Assembly: GCF_020379485.1 (NCBI RefSeq)
Contig: NC_063442.1
Span: forward strand, 11,991,509 to 12,055,508
From: Brassica napus
Taxonomy: Eukaryota > Streptophyta > Magnoliopsida > Brassicales > Brassicaceae
Direction: 5' to 3'
DNA: 64,000 nt
Positions 47,145 to 57,827 of the stretch are shown here, in pieces; the first letter of the stretch is position 1; every line of letters begins with the position of its first letter. A model generated the notes under the pieces. The model made no database searches, was not told the DNA's origin, and saw only the letters and a list, made by a program, of their open reading frames with translations. A program made the translations under genes and the position numbers.

Positions 47145-48009
47145 CAGTAGCGATTCTCTCTTCCTCTTATCTCCAGAAAAATCTTTCAGAGGAAGGAGAT
47201 GTCTTTGGTTTTGATGCTTTCTCTTCTTTTTCTTTAGTTTTCTTTTCAGAGAGAGCGATCTTTGTGTTAGTTCGCCGGAGTTTAATCCGGTACAAAGTCC
47301 CGTCTATTGGGCTCTGACTCTGGGAAGCGGTTGTTCGCTATCACCGGCTTCACCAGCTTTTGTCTCCGGGGAGTGATAGCTTCTATAGTATTACTTCGCC
47401 GGCTCTCTTCCGGAGTCTTTTCTCCGGGTTTGTGTTTGATCGGCGTTTCATGTGTTTCCTTCGCTCATCCGACTCTTGAGCTAATCTTCCGATGTCTCTT
47501 TCCTTCCCTTCGGCTGGGTTGTTTCATCCTCAAGCTAATTCGTATCAACAAGGATGTCTGATTGTTAATTCAGGAAAATAGATGTTGATTGGCTCGATCG
47601 AAGACGGTTGATTTCTACTCTCCGAAACGTTTGATCCGTCAGTCTAGGCTTAGCGACTTTGATTCTGGTGAGAGTTTTTCTGTTTGAGCGGCTTTTCACC
47701 GGCTTGTCTCTCCTGTTGGTGGAGCTCCGTCACGCCTCGTTGCTGGCTCCACGGTGATTGGTTATCTTGACGCGTGGATCATGAATTGTTTGTCGACCGA
47801 ACACTTGGTGGATGACTAATCATCTTTCCTCAACGGTTTCTACTTGCTGTGCTTACGGCCGCAAGCTGTATCTAATAGTTGGGCTTCTTGGGCTCTTATG
47901 CTATTTGGGCCTTGTGTTGTGCCCTTAGCTTTTTTGTTGTTTGGTTTTTTTGTTGGACATGTTTGTTGACTTTGTTTTCGTTAATAACATCAGTGAAAAA
48001 AACAAAAAA
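47145..48009 (+). mobile_element. Sadhu-like non-coding retroposon, 0.87 kb
   Basis: The unit is flanked by 16-base direct repeats (47129-47144 and 48010-48025) that differ at one base. It ends in an A-rich tail (AAAAAAACAAAAAAA) just before the right repeat. Its composition is much more GC-rich than its surroundings and has no long frame. Size, tail, TSD and lack of genes fit the Sadhu-type retroposons known from Arabidopsis and relatives; the family name is inference, while the retroposition signature is read directly. Confidence 0.75.
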
Positions 48010-48159
48010 AGCATTTGACCTCAGTGATTTATATTTACGTACGTTGTCATATGTTCCCATTAGAAAAAAAATATTTTTGTTATAATATCATATATTATCA
48101 AATTTAAATATCAAATTTATATATCATGACCCCAGTAAAAAATATTTCTAACTCCGTCA

Positions 48160-48262
48160 CTGAGAGCATGGATTTGTAGTGCCCAACTTGGACACTAGAT
48201 TTTGAAATGGGACACGACGAAAAGCCTTTGTCAATATGTATGCGATCTGAGAGTCTGTATAA
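48160..48262 (-). pseudogene. Copia polyprotein C-terminal fragment
   Basis: Minus-strand translation from about 48262 reads DSQIAYILTKAFRRVPFQNL then VSKLGTTNPCSQ and stop. This is the typical end of copia RNase H regions. It is cut off on its upstream side, next to the hAT insertion at 48264. No linked LTR was identified. Confidence 0.65.
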
Positions 48263-48263
48263 T

Positions 48264-48541
48264 CAGGACCGGCTTAATATATAGAAGGGCCCTTGGGCAA
48301 AAAAAATTTAAGGCTCCTATAGTAAGTTAATTTTTTAACGTTGGTAAAAAGTCCCTGAAATTTCGACTCGAACATCAAACATGTATATTCTCTTTGATAA
48401 TTGAACTAGAAAAAGTTATGATACAACGTTTTAATACTGTTCAAATCTAAATCAGATATACTAATGAAAATAATTAGGGCCCCTAATATTGTAAGATTTG
48501 AACCGAACCCGGGACGGTCGCACTGGCCGCAGTCACCACTG
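48264..48541. mobile_element. Short hAT-type element, 278 bp, 8-bp TSD
   Basis: It begins CAGGACCGGC and ends CACCACTG (CAGTGGTG on the other strand). The 8-base duplication TGTATAAT is at 48256-48263 and 48542-48549. It contains GGGCCCTTGGGCAAAAAA, characteristic of a common plant non-autonomous hAT repeat. Confidence 0.78.
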
Positions 48542-48545
48542 TGTA

Positions 48546-48960
48546 TAATGTCAGTGCCCAAGTATTTATACAACATCCAAGTCAGCGTATGACCTTATCA
48601 TAAGAGAATAATCCTAAACACAATAGTAATGTAAAGCTTATCTAAAGCTAGCGTAAGACCTATCTACAAGTCTTCGTATTTGTATTGCTTCTCGTAGTTT
48701 GCAGGAAAGTGTATATTCATGAGACGAGGAGATCAGGAGATAGAAAAATGCCATTGGCAATTTAGCATAGGGTGATAAAGCAAAATAGAGAATAATAAAT
48801 TTCCTGTAACCACAGACAAAACTGCAAGACTCATATCCAAATTCTAAGTCAAGTAGGCCACTGCCAAAAAAGAAAATGTAAACATTGTACTAGTCCCGTT
48901 GAGTTTTACAGACAACATGTGATAGCTGGACTTAGGATAAAAATGTTAAAATGCCAAGTA
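48546..48960. repeat. Second copy of the dispersed non-coding module
   Basis: The segment from CCCAAGTATTTATACAAC through GCAGGAAAGTGTATATTCATG to TGATAGCTGGACTTAGG has counterparts at 46810-46910 (left part) and 53070-53310 (right part). It is non-coding. Confidence 0.75.
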
Positions 48961-50102
48961 CAAAAGGTGTGACTGTAAAATATTTTTAGAGTAAAAGTAA
49001 AACAGTGAAAAGAATTTATCGCCGGTTTTCACTACTTACCAACCAATCAAGTAGAAAAAAAGGGTTTGGCTAGCAACATAACAGAGGAAATTAGAGTAAC
49101 TTAGCGTAAAAATAAGGGTAAAAAGAAAGAATATGTTACTTTTTGTATCTCTGCACTTTTTTTTTTGAAACATGTATCTCTGCACTTTACTCCTTGTTTT
49201 TATGAGTAAAACAAAAGGTGGAAACAACTAATAAAAATTACTTTGTAGAATAAATGAGTGGAAAACTTTTTTCACCATTCTCATCCTCTTTGGATGTATG
49301 TAAAAGAAACTCAGAGTAAAAAAAATTAAATTCAGAGTAAAAAATTTTACTCCAACTTTTTTACTCTAGTAATGCCATCCAATCACACTCAAAAATAATA
49401 TGATTTTCTCTAATTATCATTCATGTTGCCGAGAATATTTCTTTTTCCTTACTCCAAATGTAATGTTTACAAGTGAATCTATTTTATTGTTTTATATTAT
49501 GTGTATCTTATAACTACCTACATATAGTCTTGCTCAAAAAAAAACTACCTACATACAGTAAAAACTCTACAAATTAATAATATTGGGATTATGATAATTT
49601 TTTTAAATTTAAAGAAAATTTCCATTTTTAGATTTATATTTTTAAAAAATATTTATATTTAAAAAGGAAAGAACATGTGATTTCATAATATTTTATATTA
49701 GTTAAAACTTTATATATTTGAATTTCATATATTTTATGAGTTTATTTGATACATTTTATGTATGTTGAATATGTATGGAAGTATACATATGAGTTTTTAT
49801 GTGTGATTCAATAAATTAAGATCAAAATATTGAACTGAAAAATAAAAATTAGAGATACAATTCATTTTGAAGATGAATTTATATATAAAAAAAATTATAT
49901 ATATATCATAATTATTAATATATAATTTCGATGAGATTATATATTTAGCTAAGGTTTTTCTTAATATTATTATCTTATTATTTTATGAAATAATATCATA
50001 TTTTACATCAGATCAATTTAAGACCAGAAAAATTTATTAATTTACCGTGTTTATTAATTTATCCAGTATTAATTTATAAAGTTTCTACTGTTATTATTGC
50101 TA
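48961..50102. other. AT-rich gene-free spacer
   Basis: Very AT-rich. Small tandem motifs (GAGTAAAA and its relatives near 49160-49370) are present. No gene or element ends were recognised. Confidence 0.65.
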
Positions 50103-50524
50103 CTAGGTCCTTGTCCGCGCTATGCGCGGATAGTATTTTGATTTTTTTTTCATATTTTTGTACTATTATGTCAATTGTTTAGTTTTATAAAATGTTATGT
50201 TTTTACTGTAAATTTGAAATTAAAAATCTAATTTTCCCTTGCTGTAAAGTAATTTAATTTTTTTGAATCTTACCACAACACATTATACATGAAGAGAATA
50301 TAGTTGGTCTTTATATTCTTATTTGGTGTAATATTGAAAATTTTGATGGTTTGTTTAAATGGTTTTTTTTAAATTATATATTTTAGGATTGATTTTCGTG
50401 ACTATATTCTATAATTGTCTAAAAAAAATTGTTTGTCCCATATAGACATCCACATAAATATGGACTTCTGATAAATTTGTTCATTGGGATATTTAGTTTC
50501 ACTTTCAACTTTATTTTCTTTTTT

Positions 50525-51000
50525 GGCACCCTCATGCTAGCTTGTGGGGCTAGCCAACTTGGTGCAAAAGGGTTTACAAAAGCTGATCGAGATGCGCGTG
50601 ATCGGACACCTTTTACTAGGCTATTCGTACGGAATTTTAAATATCTAGGAATATAAACAATAGAAAGTTCAGAAAATTCTTTGGATACAGCATGTATTTC
50701 GTCGAGCTCCGAGTCCAACGCAGACCAATTTTCCTCCTTTTGGATGAGTATAACCAGTTATTCACAGTCGATTGAAAGACCATCTCTCTGTGTCCAAACT
50801 TCAGTATCACTTGCATTGCCCATAGCAAACCTTCAGCTTCCGCTTGCAGTGGTGATTTGGTGCGTGTATATCGGCCCTTGCTCCAGACAGCATTGGAAAG
50901 TCATAATCCATTAACACAAAGCCAAGTCCAGATATGTCTCTTTCATTTATCCAGGATGTCTAGCAGGAGCGTTTCTTTGCGGAGGAACAGTTGTGTCCGT
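50525..51000 (-). pseudogene. RNase H-like (RVT_3) fragment inside the Helitron
   Basis: Minus-strand pieces in several frames read, in order, FQCCLEQGPIYTH, LLWAMQVILKFGHREMVFQS, LDSELDEIHAVSKEFSEL and YIPRYLKF-TNSLVKGVRSRASRS-FAPSWLAPQAS. This is the plant RNase H domain common in LINE-derived and stand-alone genes. Frameshifts and stops make it non-functional. It lies in the Helitron's own orientation, so it is either captured host or LINE sequence. Confidence 0.75.
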
Positions 51001-51767
51001 TACCTCAACTCCCATATCAATCTCCATAATCTCGTCTATACATTGAACTATCCTCCAACACTCTGCTTCAATTTTATTCGCTAATGAGAAAGACATAATT
51101 CCTACGACACTATTAATGATTGTTTTTTTTGTAACACCGATACGGCAAACTTATGTTTTATTTAACAAAACTCTTATTTTAATTTTATATTAAAGAATCA
51201 ATCATATTTTATATCATCCATAATTTTAGTAAATTTGCTTATTTGTCATGTTTTTATTAGGTTTTAGCTAAATCATTGATTTATTATTTATTTTTAGCTA
51301 AGTCACTAATTTATTAATTTAAAAAATACCCTTAATTAATATTATATATATTAAAAAAATGAATTTTATTTTAGTAATATTAAATTTCTATTTTATATTA
51401 AAATTTAGTTAGTTTTTCTTATTTGTCATATTTTATTAGGTTTTAGACTTTTAGATAGGTTATTGATTTATTATTAATTTCTAACTGATTCGCTAATGTG
51501 TTAATTAAAACAATACCCTTAATTAATTTTATATATAATTAAAACGAATTTTATTTTAATCATATAAAATTTATATGTTATATTAATATTAAATAATTGA
51601 TTCTAGAATAATATAATAAAATTATCAAAAAAATTAAAAATAAGATAATTCTTATATATATTTTGTTGCTATCTGAAAAAAATATTTTATTATAAAAGTT
51701 AAAAAGATACAAAAAATTATAATTAAATATTATTCAAGAAAAAAACATTTATATAAAGATATTTTCT

Positions 51768-52215
51768 AAACTATTTCTAAGATATGAGTGTTTTAAAAAA
51801 TTTAACACGGGATGTTTAGAACACGGGATTATGCTTATGAGAGAGTGGTTCGGAAATGGGCTTCGAGATGGGTCGAATGGGCTCTGAAAATAGCTTTTTT
51901 TAACTCAAGCCCAGTCCGAATGACATGGCATCTTAGTTGATTCACAATATTTTGCCCATGTAGCATGGTTTAGAAAGGAGGGATTTAATCACTTTTTCTA
52001 AACTATTTCTAAGATATGAGTGTTTAAAAAAATTTAACACGGGATGTTTAGAACACGAGATTATGCTTATGAGAGAGTGGTTCGGGAATGAGTTTCGAGA
52101 TGGGTCGAATGGGTTCCGAAAATAGCTTTTTTTTAACTCACGCCCAGTCCGGATGACATGGCATCTTGGTTGGTTCACAATATTTTGTCCATGTGACATG
52201 GTTTAGAAAGTAGAG
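51768..52215. repeat. Tandem ~230-bp direct repeat in the Helitron's 5' half
   Basis: Both copies contain ACTATTTCTAAGATATGAG, TTTAACACGGGATGTTTAG, GAGATGGGTCGAATGGG and TGACATGGCATCTT, with scattered differences. Confidence 0.85.
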
Positions 52216-52240
52216 ATTTAGTCTCTTTTATATAGTAGGA

Positions 52241-52719
52241 TGTCACATCACTAAGTGAATATTAACACAATAACTCTCATTTTATCTCTTTTGTTTTGTT
52301 GATTTCAAACATATAAATATATAATTAAATTTTTCTTATTACTCTAATCTATTACCAATCATATTTTTGCTCTCTACTCTAATTAACAGCTTCTTTTTTT
52401 CTTTCCAGTTTTTCTACTTTATTTACTCTCAGTTGCTCTAAGTTTTATCAGTCACACCCAAAGTAAATTAAATTGGCTGTAACTATAGACAAAGCCGCAA
52501 GACTTTTCAAAATTCTTTGTCAAGGAGTCAACTGCCTGGGAAGACTAAACAATAATTCAATAGCATTCATGACTTTTTTATAAACGTCATATGGTGGCTA
52601 GAGTGTGTAGCACTTTTATTGTCGGCAACATTGATTGATAATTGCCCAATGTGCAAAGTTACATAGATCGGATTTACCGTAACACAAGACCCAAATAAAG
52701 ATACAACTTAATAATTAAA
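52241..52719. repeat. Spacer with a copy of a repeated motif block
   Basis: Sequence 52474-52600 (TTGGCTGTAACTATAGACAA to TAAACGTCATATGGTGG) is repeated twice at 53403-53610. No gene is seen. Confidence 0.65.
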
Positions 52720-52733
52720 GAATAAGGCCATTT

Positions 52734-52918
52734 ATTTATTTTTTTGATAATTGTAGTGTGATCCAAAAGTTTTCTAAGTCTAAAGACTAATTACTACGAA
52801 GCCTGCAAGATCCACGTTTTTTTACCATCTAAGGCACTCCGGATGGCCAAGGAAAATCGAACCTATGGCGGTACTCACAGTTGTGAACTCTTTACCACTA
52901 GGCCAAGACTATTGATTT
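52734..52918 (-). mobile_element. Short tRNA-derived SINE, 185 bp, 14-bp TSD
   Basis: On the minus strand it starts near 52918 with an A box (TGGCCTAGTGGTAAAG) and a B box (GGTTCGATTTTC) 35-40 bases on. It ends in an A-rich stretch (CAAAAAAATAAAT). GAATAAGGCCATTT is duplicated at 52720-52733 and 52919-52932. It is a different family from the SINE at 24149. Confidence 0.88.
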
Positions 52919-53069
52919 GAATAAGGCCATTTGTAGGTTGGTAAGTGTATATCATCACCACCATGTGTCCTGTTTGGCGAGTTTTGTAACACGTGTATCA
53001 AGACATGTCCCTCATGCTTGTGGGAGCCTTTCCGGTCACCATGGGAGCTTCACCGCCATGGCAAACTTT

Positions 53070-53600
53070 TATTGCTTCTCATAGTTTGCAGGAAAGTGTA
53101 TATTCAAGAGACGAGGAGATTGCAAAATGTCATTAGCTTAGGGTGATAAAGCAGAATAGAGAATAATACATTTGCTGTAACCATAGACAAAACTGCTAGA
53201 CTTTTTCAAAATCTAAGTCAAGTAGGCCACTGCTTAAAAAGAAAATATAAACATTTTACTAGTTTCCGTGACTTTTTTCTGTAGACATCATGTGGTAGCT
53301 GGACTAAAGACAAAAAATTAAAAATGCTACATACAAAGTAAAATACATTGGCTGTAAGCCTGTAACTATAGACAACTGCAACTTGAAGAAAATAGCTAAT
53401 AAATTGGCTGCAACCAAAGACAAAGCCGCAAGACTTTTCAAAAATATATGTCAAGGAGTCAACTGCCTAGGAAGACAAAACTTGGCTGCAACCAAAGACA
53501 AAGCCACAAGACATTTCAAAAATCTATGTTAAGGAATCAACTGCCTAGGAAGAAAAAACAATAACATTTCACTAGCCTTCATGATTTTTTTTATAAACGT
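53070..53600. repeat. Third module copy and 79-bp direct repeat
   Basis: The segment 53070-53310 matches 48675-48930 (GCAGGAAAGTGTATATTCA, AAGTCAAGTAGGCCACTGC). Then TTGGCTGCAACCAAAGACAA blocks repeat at 53403 and 53482 (period 79), matching 52474. All are non-coding. Confidence 0.75.
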
Positions 53601-53741
53601 GATGTGGTGACTGGACTTTGTATCCCATTCCTATATGATGGGTTTAGAACCGAAAAACATTGTAAACACACAAGTTTAAGATACTCATATTGTAAACACA
53701 CGTTTAAGATACATTGGTCAGGTTTCTATTTTAGACAAAGG

Positions 53742-54091
53742 TTTCACATTGCAAGTTGGAAGAGATCTTTAATAATATATAAGATAGATGAGCCAATTTA
53801 CTTATCACCAATTAGTTTTAAGTTGAAAAATCTTATCTAGCTTAATATGGTATCAGAGTCCGATCCAAACAATACAACCTGATCCATTATCGATCTAGTC
53901 CAAAGTCGGCCCATCGATCTTGTTCAAACATTTCAAGATTGACGTTCAAAGAGCCATCATCTCGAATGAGCGTATTAGGAACAAAATTCCAACATCGAAA
54001 GTTGTAAGGAATCCTTAATAATATATAAGATAGATGGGCTAATCCACTTATCACCAATTGGTTTTAGGTTGGAAGCTCATCTAGCTTAACA
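53742..54091 (+). mobile_element. TRIM element, 350 bp (Katydid-like)
   Basis: Two LTRs of about 105 bases (53742-53847 and 53987-54091) share TTAATAATATATAAGATAGATG, here shortened, and the ending ATCTAGCTTAA. The first is followed at once by TGGTATCAGAGT (53848-53859), a one-base variant of the initiator-tRNA-Met binding site. The 140-base interior has no gene. It is plus-strand oriented. The family name is a guess from the LTR end; the TRIM structure is read directly. Confidence 0.82.
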
Positions 54092-54669
54092 ACTTCTACG
54101 ATGATTTTCTCAGTGTACTGGTTAAAGAAAAAAATGTTTGTCGAAACATACGACGAGGGCACAATACGAACTAGCTTCTTCCATGGATGATATCATGTCT
54201 TCTCATTCCTTAGCGAGGTAAGAAAGCATTAAAAAAAAATTGTGACGGCGACCTCTGTATTGGAGCTTATGATGGAATGTGAAATGTGGAGCTTTTGATG
54301 GAATGTGGAGCTTGAGAAATGTGAATTTGTTTTCTCGCTTGTTTATGGGAGACTGGGAGTCGCCAAGATTGAGTTTCAAAGTGAAAAGACAAACATAGTT
54401 TAGTTTACACGTTTTTGTACAAAAGACTGAACTGCTTTCGTGATGTTCGTCTGGTTGGTAAACAAAGCATAGCGGAAAAACGTTTAAATTATGTTCGCTA
54501 GACTATAACCACCTAGAACTAAGTTTCCTAAAGTTATCCGGACGCAGATTCATATGTACTTCTTTTCATATTTCCTCCAATTTTTCCTTATTTCTTAGAT
54601 TCAAGTTTGTCTTTTTCGGAAATCTTGTTTTCTTGTTTTATTCTTTATTTTTCTCCAAACAAAGTAAAC
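54092..54669. other. Gene-free spacer
   Basis: No coding region or element ends were recognised. Confidence 0.65.
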
Positions 54670-55357
54670 TAGGGGTGGGCACTTTACCCGATATCTGAAG
54701 CCGCACCCGAATCCGATCCGAAAAACCTGAATCGAAATCCAAACCGAGTAGCAAAATATCCGAACGGGTATTGAATTATGAGAGATTGGATATCCGAACC
54801 CGAACAGATAATATCCAAACTCGAATGGATATCCGAAAATAACCGAACATATGTATAATTAACCTTATATTTTTAATTTACATCTCTCATTTTATATAAA
54901 ATATTTATATTGATACTACATATACTTTAAGTTCATATGATATACATACAATTACGGAGAAAATAGTTTGGTACTCATTTAAAATGCATGTCAAACTTTT
55001 TATTTTAAGAATTAACAAAAAGTTGCATCCAAAGTTTAAAAACAATAACCAAATTAATGTCTTTTTAGTTTCAAAATGTTATGTCCAAATCTATTAACCA
55101 TTCAATCTATTAAAAATAAAAAAATTAGTGAAGTGAACATTATATTTTTAAATACAAGAAATTTGAGAAACGAAAAACTGAATATTTTTTTTTTCAAAAT
55201 CTAAATATCTGAACCCGATCCGAAATAACTGAATCCGAACTAAAAGTACCCGAACCCGACCTGAAGTTCAGAAATACCCGAACGGGTTCTACACCTCTAT
55301 ACCGAAATACCAAAAAATCTGAAATACCCGAACCCGAACGCGTACCCGAACGCCCAT
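54670..55357. mobile_element. Second copy of the short hAT family, inverted and eroded
   Basis: It begins TAGGGGTGGGCACTTTACCCG, corresponding to the right end of the 28090 element read in reverse, and ends CCCGAACGCCCA with the terminal bases lost. The AT-rich core also matches that element. No clean TSD remains, so it is older. Confidence 0.78.
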
Positions 55358-56173
55358 AAACCATCATCAAACTGGGCTTCTTTACAAGTTTATATTGAAA
55401 CGGGCCAGTTCTGTGTGTTTAGGTCACCTAATTTTCACAGTGTTTACTAATTATACATTTTACGACTTTTTGGAAAATCATTATTTTGCTTGGAATTTTG
55501 GTTTTTTGTTATGTTAGTTTAATAATTGATAGAATACTTTTTTCGTCTAATTTACATACTTGATGTTTAAGTTAACCATTTTTAATTCAACGTTTGGATA
55601 AATTTAACAGAAATAAAAGATTTCACACTTTTCTGCAAAACTTCAACGGAAACTTTGTTTTTGACGAAGCAAAGAACGATTTGGACGAGACTTAAACTAG
55701 AGCATGATGGAAGAAGAAATTGGCTGACATGGTCTAAGGGAGAGAAGTTGGTGAGGTGGATCGGGCAAGGTGAGTTAAGCGAGGTGGTCATAGAGGAGAG
55801 AACAAGGTATGTGGATCGAGAGGAGAGATTAGGAAATGTGGCCTAGAGAGAGAGAGAGATCGGGCGATGTTTCCTAGAGAGGGAGTGGGCGATGTGGCTT
55901 AGTGAGAGAGTGAGAGATGTTGCCTAAGAGCATGATTAATAAGAGAGTGGGATGTGGTGAGAGTATGAGATAGAACGTTTTTTAATATAAACGACAAATT
56001 TCGATGAAATCCTCCTTAAGAAAAAGTGTGTGTTCTTCATAGTTTTATATTATATTTCTAAAAATTTCTAAAAATTTTGTGTTTGTTTTTACAATTGAGA
56101 GCATGTAGTAATATCTCCTCTCGATCTACATACCTTGTTCTCTTCTCTACTAAGATAGAGAGATGTTGCCTAA
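55358..56173. repeat. Spacer with direct repeats and a MITE half
   Basis: A 120-base block (55954-56073) recurs at 56280-56397, sharing AATATAAACGACAAATTT and GAAATCCTCC. At 55926-55950 a TAAGAGCATGATTAAT stretch looks like half of the MITE at 56174. A short purine-rich zone (GAGAGAGAGAG) lies near 55846. The open frame at 55655 has no recognised product. Confidence 0.65.
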
Positions 56174-56258
56174 GAGCATGATTAATGAGGGATTTTTAGG
56201 ATGAAGTTCTTATCGGAATATAAGAATGTATCCTAAAAACTCTCTATTAATCATGCTC
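56174..56258. mobile_element. Tourist-like MITE, 85 bp
   Basis: Ends GAGCATGATTAAT and ATTAATCATGCTC are perfect inverted repeats, extending imperfectly to about 30 bases (TTTTTAGGAT / ATCCTAAAAA). The whole unit folds as a hairpin. TAA flanks both sides (56171-56173 and 56259-56261), as for PIF/Harbinger-derived MITEs. Confidence 0.85.
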
Positions 56259-56514
56259 TAAAGAGATAGTGGGGGCGATGTGGTGAAAGGATGAGAAAGA
56301 AGCTTTTTTAATATAAACGACAAATTTTGACGAAATCCTCCGTTAGAAAAAGTGCGTTTATTTGAAGTTTTATATTATATTTCTAAAAGTTTCTCGAAAT
56401 TTTGTGTTTTTTTTTTTTTTTGGCGCCGACTGAATTTGATTATAATTGACGTGTTTGTTTTTATAATTGATTCTTTGATTATAAATATATCATGGGTTAA
56501 GCCGAAAAACCGCG

Positions 56515-56520
56515 TTGACT
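56515..56520 (+). promoter_or_regulatory. W-box (TTGACT) upstream of the chitinase-like gene
   Basis: TTGACT about 220 bases before the start codon fits WRKY-regulated defence genes, though a single six-base motif is weak evidence. Confidence 0.4.
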
Positions 56521-56684
56521 TGTCAGTCACAAGACTTGGTTTCCACAATGTCTTCTTCAGGGAACCATCGCCGTGTTTTATCCCACCCTTGTTCTTCACT
56601 TCTTCTTAACAAAAAGTAAAAGCAAAAAAATTTACTTCCTCACGTAACAAAAAGTAAAATTACCGAACTGTGTAACATTATCCC

Positions 56685-56692
56685 TATATATA
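56685..56692 (+). promoter_or_regulatory. TATA box of the chitinase-like gene
   Basis: TATATATA 44 bases before the start codon. Confidence 0.65.
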
Positions 56693-56735
56693 CCTCGCAA
56701 ATTATTCCTTATCAACCACAGACAATAACCAAAAC

Positions 56736-57827
56736 ATGGCTTTCACAAAAGTTTCCTTAGTAATTTTCCTCTCCCTCGTTGGTTTATACTCTGTAACCGC
56801 CAAGACTCAAAAATGCGGTTGCGCTCCAAACCTCTGTTGCAGTCAGTTCGGTTCTTGCGGTACCAACGATGCTTACTGCGGTGCTGGATGCCAGGCAGGT
56901 CCTTGTAGAAGCAATATTAGAACCCCAAACGGCGGTGGATCGGTCAGTAGCATTGTGACACAGCAGTTCTTTAACAACATTATACAAAAAGCCGGTAGCG
57001 GCTGCGCCGGAAAAACATTCTACACTCACGACTCCTTCATTAACGCCGCTAATACTTTACCCAACTTTGGTAATTCCGCTACTAGACGTGAAATTGCTAC
57101 CATGTTTGCTCATTACTCTCAGGGGACTGGACGTAAGACTTCTCTCTTTCTTCTCTGTTTTTTTCAAAATATTATAAATACAAAGGGAAAATAATATTTT
57201 TGCAAGTACATGTACAATAGTCACGACCGATATTCTAGCTTTCAGTTAGCTACAAATAAATGATAGGTTATTATCGATAACTAAATAATTGAATATTTCT
57301 AAACGTATGCATTATTCGAAATTTATAAATGGATTTTACAATTAACAGGTGAGGTATTTGAAACAGTCTTCGTTTACGACATGCCTGTAAAATCTGAACA
57401 TTTATCTCAGTTAATTAGGCTAATTATAATTCACTTTGTTTCATGTGCATGTCGTATAGACTTCTGCTACATACAAGCAATAAATGGAACGTTACGACGT
57501 GATAGATGCCAGGAACCTCAGCGACAAATATCATGCCATCCTCCTGGCATAGGCTACTTCGTTCGTGGTGAACGTCTCAATATCGACCTTCTCCGTCAGC
57601 CTGAGCTTGTTCGTAGCAACCCAACTCTAGGTTTCAAAACAAGTTTGTTGTTTTGGATGAATAGCGTAAGGCCAGTACTCAACCAAGGATTTGGAGCAAC
57701 CATAAGAGCTATCAATGGAACTGAATGCAACGGTGGGAATTTGGTTGCAGTCAATGAAAGGATTAGGTACTACAGAGATTATTGTGGACAGCTTGGTGTG
57801 GACCCTGGTTCTAACCTTAGTTGCTAA
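56736..57827 (+). CDS. Class IV chitinase-like protein (GH19), catalytically degenerate
   Basis: Two exons (56736-57132, 57460-57827) with GT...AG sites give 765 bases, 254 residues. Residues 1-22 are a signal peptide for secretion. A hevein-type chitin-binding domain with eight Cys follows (CGCAPNLCC, YCGAGC, GPC), then the GH19 fold (FFNNII, FYTHDSFINAANTLPNF). In active class IV enzymes the general acid Glu lies in HETGHFC, followed by YIEE. Here the segment is SQGTGHFC followed by YIQA, so both Glu positions are lost. About 17 residues of the substrate-cleft block after GYFGRG are also missing. The C-terminus (FWMNSVRP, INGTECNGGN, YRDYCGQLGVDPG) is conserved. It likely binds chitin without cutting it. 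The open frame is intact, so I call it a gene and not a pseudogene. Confidence 0.9.

Larger units (their letters stand above)
50103..52240 (-). mobile_element. Helitron, 2.1 kb, with captured RNase H-like fragment
   Basis: On the minus strand it begins TCCTACTATATAAAAGAG at 52240 (preceded by A) and ends CTAG at 50103 (followed by T). Near the 3' end is a stem-loop, TCCGCGC-ATA-GCGCGGA (about 50113-50130). There is no Rep/helicase gene. It contains direct repeats of about 230 bases (51768-51990 and 51995-52215), other internal repeats at 51180-51590, and a decayed coding fragment at 50525-51000. Confidence 0.85.

Noticed and set aside
47307..47561. 84-codon open frame
   Set aside because: It sits inside the retroposon bounded by a 16-base TSD and A-rich tail; no conserved domain or signal is convincing.
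52850..52915. Possible tRNA gene
   Set aside because: The A and B boxes belong to a 185-base SINE with a 14-base TSD; acceptor-stem pairing is absent.
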